Both the position numbers and the translations under genes were made by a program. The notes under the pieces are model-generated. The model searched no databases, was not told the DNA's origin, and worked only from the letters and a program-made list of their open reading frames with translations. Positions 6,758 to 12,690 of a DNA stretch of 15,456 bases are shown here, one piece after another. Position 1 is the first letter of the stretch; every line of letters starts with the position of its first letter. Source of the stretch: Candidatus Microgenomates bacterium. GTDB lineage: Bacteria; Patescibacteriota; Microgenomatia; Levybacterales; JACOYD01. The stretch covers positions 1 through 15,456 of the forward strand of contig JACOYD010000057.1 in NCBI GenBank assembly GCA_016182055.1, in the 5' to 3' direction.

Positions 6758-6783
6758 AAAAACTGCCCTTTTTATTCGGGCAG
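6758..6783 (-). terminator. Terminator-like hairpin in the leader of gene 6740 (possible attenuator)
   Basis: On the minus strand CTGCCC, a 9-nt loop and GGGCAG (6783-6763) form a perfect 6-bp GC-rich stem followed at once by TTTTT (6762-6758). It lies between the promoter (6798-6826) and the Shine-Dalgarno (6746-6751). It would therefore end transcription after about 30 nt unless bypassed, or it could end read-through from the upstream gene. Confidence 0.6.
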
Positions 6784-6797
6784 AAAGTTATGCTGTT

Positions 6798-6826
6798 AAA
6801 CTACACTAAAAACTCCTCCATGTCAA
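6798..6826 (-). promoter_or_regulatory. Promoter of gene 6740
   Basis: Minus strand: TTGACA (6821-6826), 17-nt spacer, TAGTTT (6798-6803). The predicted start near 6791 gives a leader of about 50 nt that contains the hairpin at 6763-6783 and the AGGAGG site. This contrasts with the leaderless geometry of the two genes upstream. Confidence 0.5.
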
Positions 6827-6835
6827 GCAGAAAAA

Positions 6836-6877
6836 GCATACAACTTTTTTATACAATCGTAGTAAAAAATTGTATGC
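6836..6877. repeat. Inverted repeat GCATACAA/TTGTATGC with an internal alternative stem
   Basis: GCATACAA (6836-6843) and TTGTATGC (6870-6877) are perfect 8-bp arms around 26 nt. The loop also contains ATACAAT (6851-6857), which can pair with the right arm instead. On the minus strand the outer stem is followed by TTTTT (6831-6835), so it may be the terminator of gene 7463. Confidence 0.45.
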
Positions 6878-6902
6878 CTAATTTGTCTGCATTAAACTTA
6901 AT

Positions 6903-7463
6903 TTATTGGTAAAATAAACTACTAGGCGGGATTGTATCAACAACTCGTTTTTGATCCGCCACTGTAAAAAATGCCGCTTTTGCCAGTTCCATACTTGGAA
7001 AAACGGCAATAATAAGTTGCGGCGGCAACAATTCAAAAAGTTTTCCCGGGGGTGGCCTATTGGGAAGATCTGGCTCTTCGGTAAAAGTAAGTGTGGCAAC
7101 ACGCAATCCCTTTCTGGCCGATCTTTCTCCTCCTGCATTGGTGATTTGCGGTTTTGGAACATCCGGCAGCTCGGTAGTTAAGCGTCTGGCTAGGGCGACG
7201 GCGGCCTGATTTAATTCCCAAACTGCCCGGCCTATTTGATGAGGGCCGGCGGTTTTAATATCACGCAATTTAGGAACGATGTGAACAATATGTTGTTCTC
7301 TGACTATTTGTTCTTCACCATCCCTCATGTTAAAGCGAAAACCACCAACAACATTTATCTGCTCATTTGTTTGAAGCGCTATCGCAATTCTCTCCAAACG
7401 ACTAGGTGACTGAGTTTCTGATCTGGGCGGGCCTTCCGCTCCCCCCCTTCCCTGAAAAGTCAT
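6903..7463 (-). CDS. Unrecognised small soluble protein B
   Basis: 186 residues, soluble, no recognised domain. A flexible Gly/Ser/Pro-rich start (1-20) precedes a beta-rich part (RIAIALQTNEQINVVGGFRF, IVREQHIVHIVPKL), a helix (GRAVWELNQAAVALARRL) and a C-terminal beta/helix segment (PPQLIIAVFPSMELAKAAFF). The ATG at 7463 is chosen because a -35/-10 pair ends 6 nt upstream and no Shine-Dalgarno is present. Its promoter overlaps the region just beyond the stop of gene 7995. It lies between two other orphans of similar size on the same strand; I see no convincing sequence similarity among the three. Confidence 0.7.
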   Translation of the reverse strand: MTFQGRGGAEGPPRSETQSPSRLERIAIALQTNEQINVVGGFRFNMRDGEEQIVREQHIVHIVPKLRDIKTAGPHQIGRAVWELNQAAVALARRLTTELPDVPKPQITNAGGERSARKGLRVATLTFTEEPDLPNRPPPGKLFELLPPQLIIAVFPSMELAKAAFFTVADQKRVVDTIPPSSLFYQ

Positions 7464-7469
7464 AGAAGT

Positions 7470-7498
7470 ATTTTAATGGAAAATTTGGGGCCGGTCAA
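7470..7498 (-). promoter_or_regulatory. Promoter of gene 7463 (leaderless geometry)
   Basis: Minus strand: TTGACC (7493-7498), 17-nt spacer, TAAAAT (7470-7475), 6 nt, ATG 7463. Confidence 0.6.
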
Positions 7499-7995
7499 CC
7501 TCGAAAAAGTCCTTGAAAAGCTCTCGACGCTAATTCTTCCGCTTCTTGCGATGCCTGCAAAACTGCCTCTATCACCGGGCTTTCTACTCCCAATTCCCTC
7601 ACTGTTTCTAATGCTTCCTCTCTCCTGCTCATACGCCCATCGCTTACCTCAAACCAGGATAAAAGAGTTTGTCGAGTTCCATCTGTAACTCTAACTTCAG
7701 CCGGAGGAACAATTAAAATCAATTTCCCGCATTGGCCTATTACCGCATTTGGAATTTCATAAGAGCGAGTTATTCCATTTGGTTTTTCCATTTCAATGCT
7801 GGCAACGCCTTCGTTCCCCACAATAGGAACAGTAAGTCTTGCGTTGCCGAAAGAAAAAGAACAAGAAGTAGACCCCACACTCCAGGCGCCCACACCGCTT
7901 CCCAGTTCCTCTTTAAGCTCGAATGGGAATAGCCCATCAAGCCGTGCCCATTGGGAGGCACGAGGCAAATCACGTTCTACTGCCGATGCTGTCAT
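7495..7995 (-). CDS. Unrecognised small soluble protein C
   Basis: 166 residues, no membrane segment, no family recognised. The N-terminal two thirds look beta-rich (SVGSTSCSFSFGNARLTVPIV, ASIEMEKPNGITRSYEIP, GKLILIVPPAEVRVTDG) and the last third is helical and acidic (EEALETVRELG, EAVLQASQEAEELASRAF). The frame is open up to a TTG at 8031, but that TTG is the first triplet of a perfect TTGACA -35 hexamer. ATG 7995, 7 nt after the -10, is therefore the supported start. The gene follows htrA by about 50 nt with no terminator visible between them, so it may also be reached by read-through. Confidence 0.7.
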   Translation of the reverse strand: MTASAVERDLPRASQWARLDGLFPFELKEELGSGVGAWSVGSTSCSFSFGNARLTVPIVGNEGVASIEMEKPNGITRSYEIPNAVIGQCGKLILIVPPAEVRVTDGTRQTLLSWFEVSDGRMSRREEALETVRELGVESPVIEAVLQASQEAEELASRAFQGLFRG

Positions 7996-8002
7996 GGATA
8001 AG

Positions 8003-8031
8003 AAAATACCACGAAAAAAGAGCTTTGTCAA
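8003..8031 (-). promoter_or_regulatory. Promoter of gene 7995 (leaderless geometry)
   Basis: Minus strand: TTGACA (8026-8031, perfect consensus), 17-nt spacer, TATTTT (8003-8008), 7 nt, ATG 7995. No Shine-Dalgarno. Confidence 0.65.
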
Positions 8032-8046
8032 TGGCTTTGTGCTGGC

Positions 8047-9195
8047 TTACTCCTCCGGAGTTTCACCCAAGGTGGCGGTTAATTCCACTTCTTTCTCGTT
8101 TCGCCAAACAGTCAGTTTAACCTGCTGGCCTACTTTTTTGCCGGAGATAATTTTAGCCAGTCCGCCATTGTCATCGGTAAGTTTTTCTCCATCGATTTTA
8201 GTAATAATATCGTCTTCTTTAACCCCCGCTTTATCAGCCGCGCTGTCTTCAATTATCTCCACCACAAAGGCGCCCTGGGGAATTTCGTTGATAATAGCCA
8301 AAGATCTGGTAATCATGCGGTAGGAAACGCCCAGATAGGGCCGGGAAAAACCACCCGTTTTATTAAATTCCGCAAGAGCATCTTTGACTACGTTTATAGG
8401 AATGGCAAAGCCAATATTTTCCGCCCCCGACGCTACTGCCGTGTTTATTCCTATTACCTGGCCGGCAGAATTAACCAGCGGCCCGCCGCTATTGCCGGGA
8501 TTTATAGCCGCATCTGTTTGAATAACGTTATCAAGACGCTCCACAAATCCCTCCAGCGGCAAACCGGCCTCAATTCCCCGGCCCAAACCGCTGATAATTC
8601 CCTTGGTGGCGCTTCCCCTAAACTCGCCCAAGGGGGTTCCCATAGCTACTACTAACTGGCCGACTTTAAGATTATTAGACTCTCCCATTTCCACAGGTGT
8701 AAGTCCTGCGGCATTTATTTTAATGATGGCGATGTCGTTGGCCGGGTCTCTGTAGATTTTGACGATGTCGTATTTTTCCCCGTCGCTGGTGATTACTTTA
8801 TATTTGCCTTTAGTAGAAACCACGTGTTTATTGGTTACTATCAAACCATCGCTTTCGACGATAAATCCCGAACCGATATCCTGATCGCGGCTGCCCTGAT
8901 CTTTGGGCCGGCGCAATGAACCAAAGGGGTCAAACGGATCAAATTCCAAAATCCGCTGTTCTATGCCCACCGTAACTACCGAAGGCGTTACTTTTTCGAC
9001 AATTTCAATCACCACCGACTCCTCCTCTACCAGCTTTACCTGCTCTCCCTGTTCTTGTTTTTGAGGAGGGGTCAAACTTTTTTGAAATAATTTGCCCACG
9101 TTTTGCAAAGAAGAAACCCCACCGTAGAGGAAAAAAAGTCCTACAATAATAGCTATGAAAACAATAAGTTTACGCATATGACACTGCGGTGTCAT
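8047..9195 (-). CDS. Membrane-anchored HtrA/DegP-type serine protease with one PDZ domain
   Basis: 382 residues from ATG 9195. A single N-terminal membrane helix (about 10-26) anchors the protein, with the rest outside the membrane. A charged linker follows, then a trypsin-like domain with H124 (TNKHVV), D154 (DPANDIAIIKI) and S236 (NPGNSGGP), the complete catalytic triad. One PDZ domain at about 283-375 (RPYLGVSYR to WRNEKEVELTATL) is expected to bind substrate C-termini. ATG 9195 overlaps the ctpA stop (ATGA). A second ATG at 9177 (MRKLIVF) is an equally sensible start and would leave the 18-nt palindrome untranslated. It probably handles misfolded exported proteins together with the CtpA next to it. 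Confidence 0.95.
   Translation of the reverse strand: MTPQCHMRKLIVFIAIIVGLFFLYGGVSSLQNVGKLFQKSLTPPQKQEQGEQVKLVEEESVVIEIVEKVTPSVVTVGIEQRILEFDPFDPFGSLRRPKDQGSRDQDIGSGFIVESDGLIVTNKHVVSTKGKYKVITSDGEKYDIVKIYRDPANDIAIIKINAAGLTPVEMGESNNLKVGQLVVAMGTPLGEFRGSATKGIISGLGRGIEAGLPLEGFVERLDNVIQTDAAINPGNSGGPLVNSAGQVIGINTAVASGAENIGFAIPINVVKDALAEFNKTGGFSRPYLGVSYRMITRSLAIINEIPQGAFVVEIIEDSAADKAGVKEDDIITKIDGEKLTDDNGGLAKIISGKKVGQQVKLTVWRNEKEVELTATLGETPEE
9178..9195. repeat. Perfect palindrome at the ctpA-htrA junction
   Basis: ATGACAC (9178-9184) and GTGTCAT (9189-9195) form a 7-bp stem with a 4-nt loop. On the minus strand it contains the ctpA stop and the first htrA ATG, and it ends directly before the second ATG at 9177. 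Confidence 0.7.
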
Positions 9196-10436
9196 TTTAC
9201 CAATTCTTCCACTGCTTTTTCAAGCTGGGCATCTTTTGCAAGATCGGTCGCATCTCTTTTTACTTCGATATCCGGACTTATTCCCTCTTTCTCGTTTACC
9301 CAACTGCCGTTGGGGGTAAGCCATTTCTGTACGGTAATATGAAGTCCGGCGCCCTCTGCCAAATCCTGCGGTTCCTGGATGGTACCTTTACCAAATGATT
9401 TCTCGCCAATGAGTTTAGCCCTGTTTCTATCGGAAAGCGCTCCGGCCACAATTTCACTGGCAGAGGCCGAACCTTTGTTTATTAAAACAATAAGAGGATA
9501 ATTTAACAGTTTTCCCACCCGGTTAACCGAGAGGGTGGTTTGTGTACCACTGGCATCTTCCTGCAAAACCACCGGCCCGTCAGCTAAAAACTCGCTGGTG
9601 ATAAATACCGCCCCGTTTAAGAAGCCTCCGGGATTGTTTCTCACATCCAAAACAATTCCGGCAAAAGACTCTACGTTGTCGCTTCTAAATTGGATAACTT
9701 CCGAAACTGCCCGCTCCCATTCCAGCTCTGTCCCTTCGCCAAATCGGGAAAGCGTAATTACCGCCACCTTCCTGCCGTTTTTCTCCTTTTTATCCCATTC
9801 CACGCTTTTTATTTTAATGGTATCGCGGGTAATGATTATTTCTGAAGTTTCTAATTCATCTTCATGCAAAACTTCCAACGTTACTTTTGTACCTTTGGGG
9901 CCTCGTATTTTTGATACTGCTTCAGGCAGTGTCCAATTAAAGGTATCTTGACCGTCAACTTTAATAATCCAGTCGGCCGCTTTAATGCCGGCTTTTTCCG
10001 CCGGGCTTTCTTTAAGGGGAGCAATCACAATTATTTTTTTGTCCTTAACCCCCAGCTGTGCCCCAATGCCGTCGAAGTGTCCGGCCAGTTCATCTTTTAC
10101 TTCTTTGTTTTGTGCAGGAGGCAAAAAAGCGGTGTAAGGGTCGCCCAGGGCGGCCACCATGCCGGAAATAGCTCCATAATATAGTTTTTGGGGTTCGATA
10201 TCTTTTTTATTAAAATAGCTTTCCTGCAATTTTTTGTACACATCAAAAAAGAGGGTGAAATTAATATCGTCAAAATCCTTGGCGGGAGCTAAATTTTGCA
10301 CGGAAATATGGGGACGGTTTTTATATTTATCCCAGGCCACGGCTATTTCGTTTTTACCGGCAAAATATCCGCCCAGGGCGGAAACTATGATAAGGATAAC
10401 AACAATAAATGTCTGGGTGCTGTTTTTAAAATTCAT
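9192..10436 (-). CDS. ctpA: Carboxyl-terminal processing protease (CtpA/Prc, family S41)
   Basis: 414 residues from ATG 10436; the frame extends to a TTG at 10469, which lies inside rpsR, so the ATG (13 nt after the rpsR stop) is preferred. An N-terminal membrane helix (about 8-27) anchors it outside the membrane. A PDZ domain follows (about 118-200, with GIGAQLGV and GIKAADWIIKVDG). The S41 catalytic core carries GSASASEIVAGAL with Ser325 and GEKSFGKGTIQ with Lys350. Their spacing of 25 residues equals that of the Ser/Lys dyad of E. coli Prc. It should trim or degrade exported proteins from their C-termini. It is the fourth gene of the rpsF-ssb-rpsR transcript, an unusual but tight linkage, and overlaps htrA by 4 nt. 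Confidence 0.95.
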   Translation of the reverse strand: MNFKNSTQTFIVVILIIVSALGGYFAGKNEIAVAWDKYKNRPHISVQNLAPAKDFDDINFTLFFDVYKKLQESYFNKKDIEPQKLYYGAISGMVAALGDPYTAFLPPAQNKEVKDELAGHFDGIGAQLGVKDKKIIVIAPLKESPAEKAGIKAADWIIKVDGQDTFNWTLPEAVSKIRGPKGTKVTLEVLHEDELETSEIIITRDTIKIKSVEWDKKEKNGRKVAVITLSRFGEGTELEWERAVSEVIQFRSDNVESFAGIVLDVRNNPGGFLNGAVFITSEFLADGPVVLQEDASGTQTTLSVNRVGKLLNYPLIVLINKGSASASEIVAGALSDRNRAKLIGEKSFGKGTIQEPQDLAEGAGLHITVQKWLTPNGSWVNEKEGISPDIEVKRDATDLAKDAQLEKAVEELVK

Positions 10437-10449
10437 GCCATTACCATTT

Positions 10450-10695
10450 TTATGCGCTGGGTTTGACAATAAACGGAAGGAGAGCTAGAATTCGCGCCTG
10501 TTTAATGGCGGCGGTAACTTTGCGCTGGTGTTTAGCACAAATTCCGCTTCGCGCATGTCCGATGATTTTGCCCCGTTCGGTAACATATCTCCTAAGCACT
10601 TCAATTTCGCGAAAGGAAGGCTCGGTTTTTTGTTTGCAAAAAGGGCAATTTTGCTTAACAACTTTTATTCGTCGTGATCGTCGTCCTCTTATCAT
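10450..10695 (-). CDS. rpsR: Ribosomal protein bS18
   Basis: 81 residues, normal length. The central part FREIEVLRRYVTERGKIIGHARSGICAKHQRKVTAAIKQARILALLPF, given here only as positions about 28-75, is the family core. CPFCKQ (17-22) and ICAKHQ supply a CxxC pair and a C/H pair, consistent with a zinc-binding form. It starts 2 nt after the ssb stop. bS18 pairs with bS6 on the platform of the small subunit, and the rpsF-ssb-rpsR order is the classic bacterial arrangement. Confidence 0.97.
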   Translation of the reverse strand: MIRGRRSRRIKVVKQNCPFCKQKTEPSFREIEVLRRYVTERGKIIGHARSGICAKHQRKVTAAIKQARILALLPFIVKPSA

Positions 10696-10697
10696 GG

Positions 10698-11237
10698 CTA
10701 AAATGGAATATCATCAGGAGTAATATCGGCTGGCTCTTCTGTCGGCTCTTCTTCTTTAACCAAGTCAGACTTGGCTTTAACTTTTTTGTCAGCTTTGGGG
10801 GGCTTTGACGCTTTTTCTTCTTTTTCACTTTCCGCTGCTTCTTCTTTAGCAGGTTCCGCTACCGGCGCAGTTTCTCCGGCAGCAGGGCTTTCGGCTGGTC
10901 GGCGGCTATCCAGCAAAATCATATCGTCAATCACAATTTCCGTGGTGGTGCGCTGGTTGCCGTCTTGTCCTGTCCAGGTGCGGGTAGACAGCCTTCCTTC
11001 TACATAAATTTTTCTTCCCTTGGTGCAAAGCTGACTGCATAATTCGGCCAGTTTATTCCAGGCCACAATTCGGTGAAATTCCGTCTCCTCTCTCTTTTCT
11101 CCGGTGTCGGTAGTCCAAGAACGATTGGTAGCCAGTCCAATAGTACAGACCGCCGTGCCCTGGGGGGTGTAGCGCAACTCCGGATCGCGGGTGAGGTTGC
11201 CGATAAGCTGGACTTTATTTAAACTTCGTGCCGACAT
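10698..11237 (-). CDS. ssb: Single-stranded DNA-binding protein SSB
   Basis: 179 residues. The OB fold occupies about 1-110 and starts with SLNKVQLIGNLTRDPELRYTPQG, typical for SSB. VEGRLSTRTWTGQDGNQR and TEIVIDDMILLD close the fold. A long linker (about 113-170) is made almost only of Ala, Glu, Lys and Pro. The end DDIPF is the acidic tip that recruits replication and repair partners. The start codon follows the rpsF stop by 2 nt and the stop precedes rpsR by 2 nt, so the three genes are one tight unit. Confidence 0.97.
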   Translation of the reverse strand: MSARSLNKVQLIGNLTRDPELRYTPQGTAVCTIGLATNRSWTTDTGEKREETEFHRIVAWNKLAELCSQLCTKGRKIYVEGRLSTRTWTGQDGNQRTTTEIVIDDMILLDSRRPAESPAAGETAPVAEPAKEEAAESEKEEKASKPPKADKKVKAKSDLVKEEEPTEEPADITPDDIPF

Positions 11238-11239
11238 GT

Positions 11240-11518
11240 TTAATCTTTTCTAAGTACTAAGTGTCTTAATATTGCCTCTTCCATCAATAGTCTCTTTTCA
11301 AAATCACCCTTAAGTCCGGTGCCTGACTCCACACTCAAAATCACATAATATCCTTCGTTTTCTTTTTTAATCGGATAGCTCAACTTTTTTTTACCCCACT
11401 CTTCTACTTTGGCAACTTTTGCCTCTCCCAGCCACTTTTTTACCGTTTCCAGCAGTTTTTCCTTCTGTATACTGGTGGTGGCGGATCGCAAAACCAAAGC
11501 TACATCATACAAACGCAT
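11240..11518 (-). CDS. rpsF: Ribosomal protein bS6
   Basis: 92 residues beginning MRLYDVALVLRSATT, matching the usual bS6 start (MRxYExxxIL). The open frame extends 14 codons upstream to ATG 11560, but that extension covers a -35/-10 promoter, so ATG 11518 is chosen. WGKKKLSYPIKKENEGYYVILSV (about 41-63) is the conserved beta-hairpin region. bS6 binds bS18 on the small subunit. It is the first gene of the rpsF-ssb-rpsR-ctpA-htrA run and has its own promoter despite ychF lying 59 nt upstream on the same strand. Confidence 0.96.
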   Translation of the reverse strand: MRLYDVALVLRSATTSIQKEKLLETVKKWLGEAKVAKVEEWGKKKLSYPIKKENEGYYVILSVESGTGLKGDFEKRLLMEEAILRHLVLRKD

Positions 11519-11525
11519 AGCAACT

Positions 11526-11554
11526 ATGCTATCACAAAAAAATAACCTTTGCAA
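11526..11554 (-). promoter_or_regulatory. Promoter of rpsF (leaderless geometry)
   Basis: Minus strand: TTGCAA (11549-11554), 17-nt spacer, TAGCAT (11526-11531), 7 nt, ATG 11518. No Shine-Dalgarno. A 6-bp hairpin just after the ychF stop (about 11563-11577) may separate the two transcripts, but it has no T-tract. Confidence 0.65.
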
Positions 11555-11577
11555 CCACAACCGGCAAGCTTCCTGCC

Positions 11578-12513
11578 TTATGCTCCGACTTTAAACTCAA
11601 TCACATCCCCGTCCTTTATAATATAATCTCTTCCTTCAAGACGAGCTTTGCCTTTTTCTCTTGCGCCTTTCCATCCTCCCACTTCAACGAAATCACTAAA
11701 TCTAACAACCTCCGCCTTAATAAACTTTTTTTCAAAGTCGGTATGTATCACGCCGGAGGCCATGAGCGAGGTGGAACCGAGTCGAATGGTCCACGCTCGA
11801 ACTTCCTTCTCCCCCGCCGTCAGAAAAGAAATCAGCCCTAAAAGTTTATAAGCAGCTTTTATTAATTTTTCCAGGCCTGTTTCCAAAATACCAACAGATT
11901 TTAAATATTCCAGTCTTTCCTCTTGACTAAAATCTACCAGTTCTTCTTCCAGCTTAGCTGATATTACTAACTCATTAGCCTGGACATTTTTGTTTCGATC
12001 GGAGTATTTTTGTCTATAGTTTTGTTCTGAAACATTGTAAACGTAAAGGGTTGGTTTGGTAGATAATTTGTCCTGTTTATCTATATCGGCCAAGGCCAGT
12101 TCCGTTTCAACCAGTTCTTTATCGTCATGGGGATTGGTTGAACCGCCGGCTCGAACAACATTAGGGTCATCAAAATCCCTAATAACATGGATGATGGCGT
12201 CAACTTCTCTGATATGTGACAAAAACTGATTGCCTAACCCTTCTCCCTGCGAAGCCCCCTTGACCAAACCGGCAATGTCCACGAATTTGACAGTGGCCGG
12301 TACAATGGGAGGCAGTTCTATCATTCCTTCCGCCAATTTGACTAATTGGGCTAATTTGTCTAATCGTTCATCCGGCACCGGCACTATTCCAATATTCGGC
12401 TCGATGGTGGCAAAGGGATAATTGGCCACCAGCGCGGCTTGTTTTTTGAGTAATGCATTAAACAACGTCGATTTTCCAACGTTCGGAAGTCCAATAATGC
12501 CCACTTTTAACAT
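11578..12513 (-). CDS. ychF: YchF/Obg-family ATPase lacking the coiled-coil domain
   Basis: 311 residues; typical YchF has about 360-365. G1 is GLPNVGKST (8-16), the switch region is NYPFATIEPNIGIVPVPDERL (31-51), G3 is DIAGLVKGASQGEGLGNQFL (79-98), and the G4 position is KPTLYVYNVSE (153-163). It ends in a TGS domain (about 228-311) with GRDYIIKDGDVIEF. In the usual protein a helical antiparallel coiled coil of some 60 residues lies between ELALADLD and LKPTMY. Here ELALADIDKQDKLSTKPTLY runs straight through, so that domain is reduced to a short connector. YchF binds ATP and ribosomes and is linked to translation and stress responses. It is transcribed from its own strong promoter. Confidence 0.95.
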   Translation of the reverse strand: MLKVGIIGLPNVGKSTLFNALLKKQAALVANYPFATIEPNIGIVPVPDERLDKLAQLVKLAEGMIELPPIVPATVKFVDIAGLVKGASQGEGLGNQFLSHIREVDAIIHVIRDFDDPNVVRAGGSTNPHDDKELVETELALADIDKQDKLSTKPTLYVYNVSEQNYRQKYSDRNKNVQANELVISAKLEEELVDFSQEERLEYLKSVGILETGLEKLIKAAYKLLGLISFLTAGEKEVRAWTIRLGSTSLMASGVIHTDFEKKFIKAEVVRFSDFVEVGGWKGAREKGKARLEGRDYIIKDGDVIEFKVGA

Positions 12514-12519
12514 GGATAA

Positions 12520-12548
12520 ATTATATCTTGCTAAAGATACATGAGCAA
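12520..12548 (-). promoter_or_regulatory. Promoter of ychF (leaderless geometry)
   Basis: Minus strand: TTGCTC (12543-12548), 17-nt spacer, TATAAT (12520-12525, perfect consensus), 6 nt, ATG 12513. No Shine-Dalgarno. Confidence 0.7.
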
Positions 12549-12597
12549 GATGTATTCTTGCAAATATAGCAGAAACTCGCAGGCTTTAGTTTTTTTT

Positions 12598-12646
12598 ATT
12601 TGTGCGTCAACCTTTAAGGTTACCGCACAAATACTTAAGTACTTAA
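12598..12646. promoter_or_regulatory. Strong hairpin plus 12-bp palindrome upstream of bcp
   Basis: ATTTGTGCG (12598-12606) pairs with CGCACAAAT (12624-12632); after a 2x2 internal loop, AACCTT (12609-12614) pairs with AAGGTT (12616-12621). A second palindrome, TTAAGTACTTAA, lies at 12635-12646. The T-run (12589-12597) is on the 5' side for the + strand and gives A's after the stem on the minus strand, so it is not an ordinary intrinsic terminator. Operator or structured leader are the likelier roles. Confidence 0.5.
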
Positions 12647-12655
12647 ACTTATTAA

Positions 12656-12684
12656 TTGCAATGCTGTAGAAAATAGTATTAAAT
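12656..12684 (+). promoter_or_regulatory. Weak candidate promoter of bcp
   Basis: TTGCAA (12656-12661) inside ATTGCAAT, a 17-nt spacer, TTAAAT (12679-12684), 6 nt, ATG 12691. The geometry equals that of other genes here, but the -10 lacks the A at its second position. Confidence 0.3.
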
Positions 12685-12690
12685 ATAGTT

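Noticed and set aside
6240..7995. Three orphans as tandem duplicates of one gene
   Set aside because: I found no shared motif or alignable stretch among the three translations by eye.
7996..8031. Twelve-codon N-terminal extension of gene 7995 from TTG
   Set aside because: The TTG is the start of a perfect TTGACA -35 and the extension spans the whole promoter.
11519..11560. Fourteen-codon N-terminal extension of rpsF from ATG 11560
   Set aside because: It spans TTGCAA-17-TAGCAT, and bS6 proteins start at MRxY.
12589..12632. Intrinsic terminator at the hairpin before bcp
   Set aside because: The T-run precedes the stem on the + strand and becomes A's after the stem on the minus strand.
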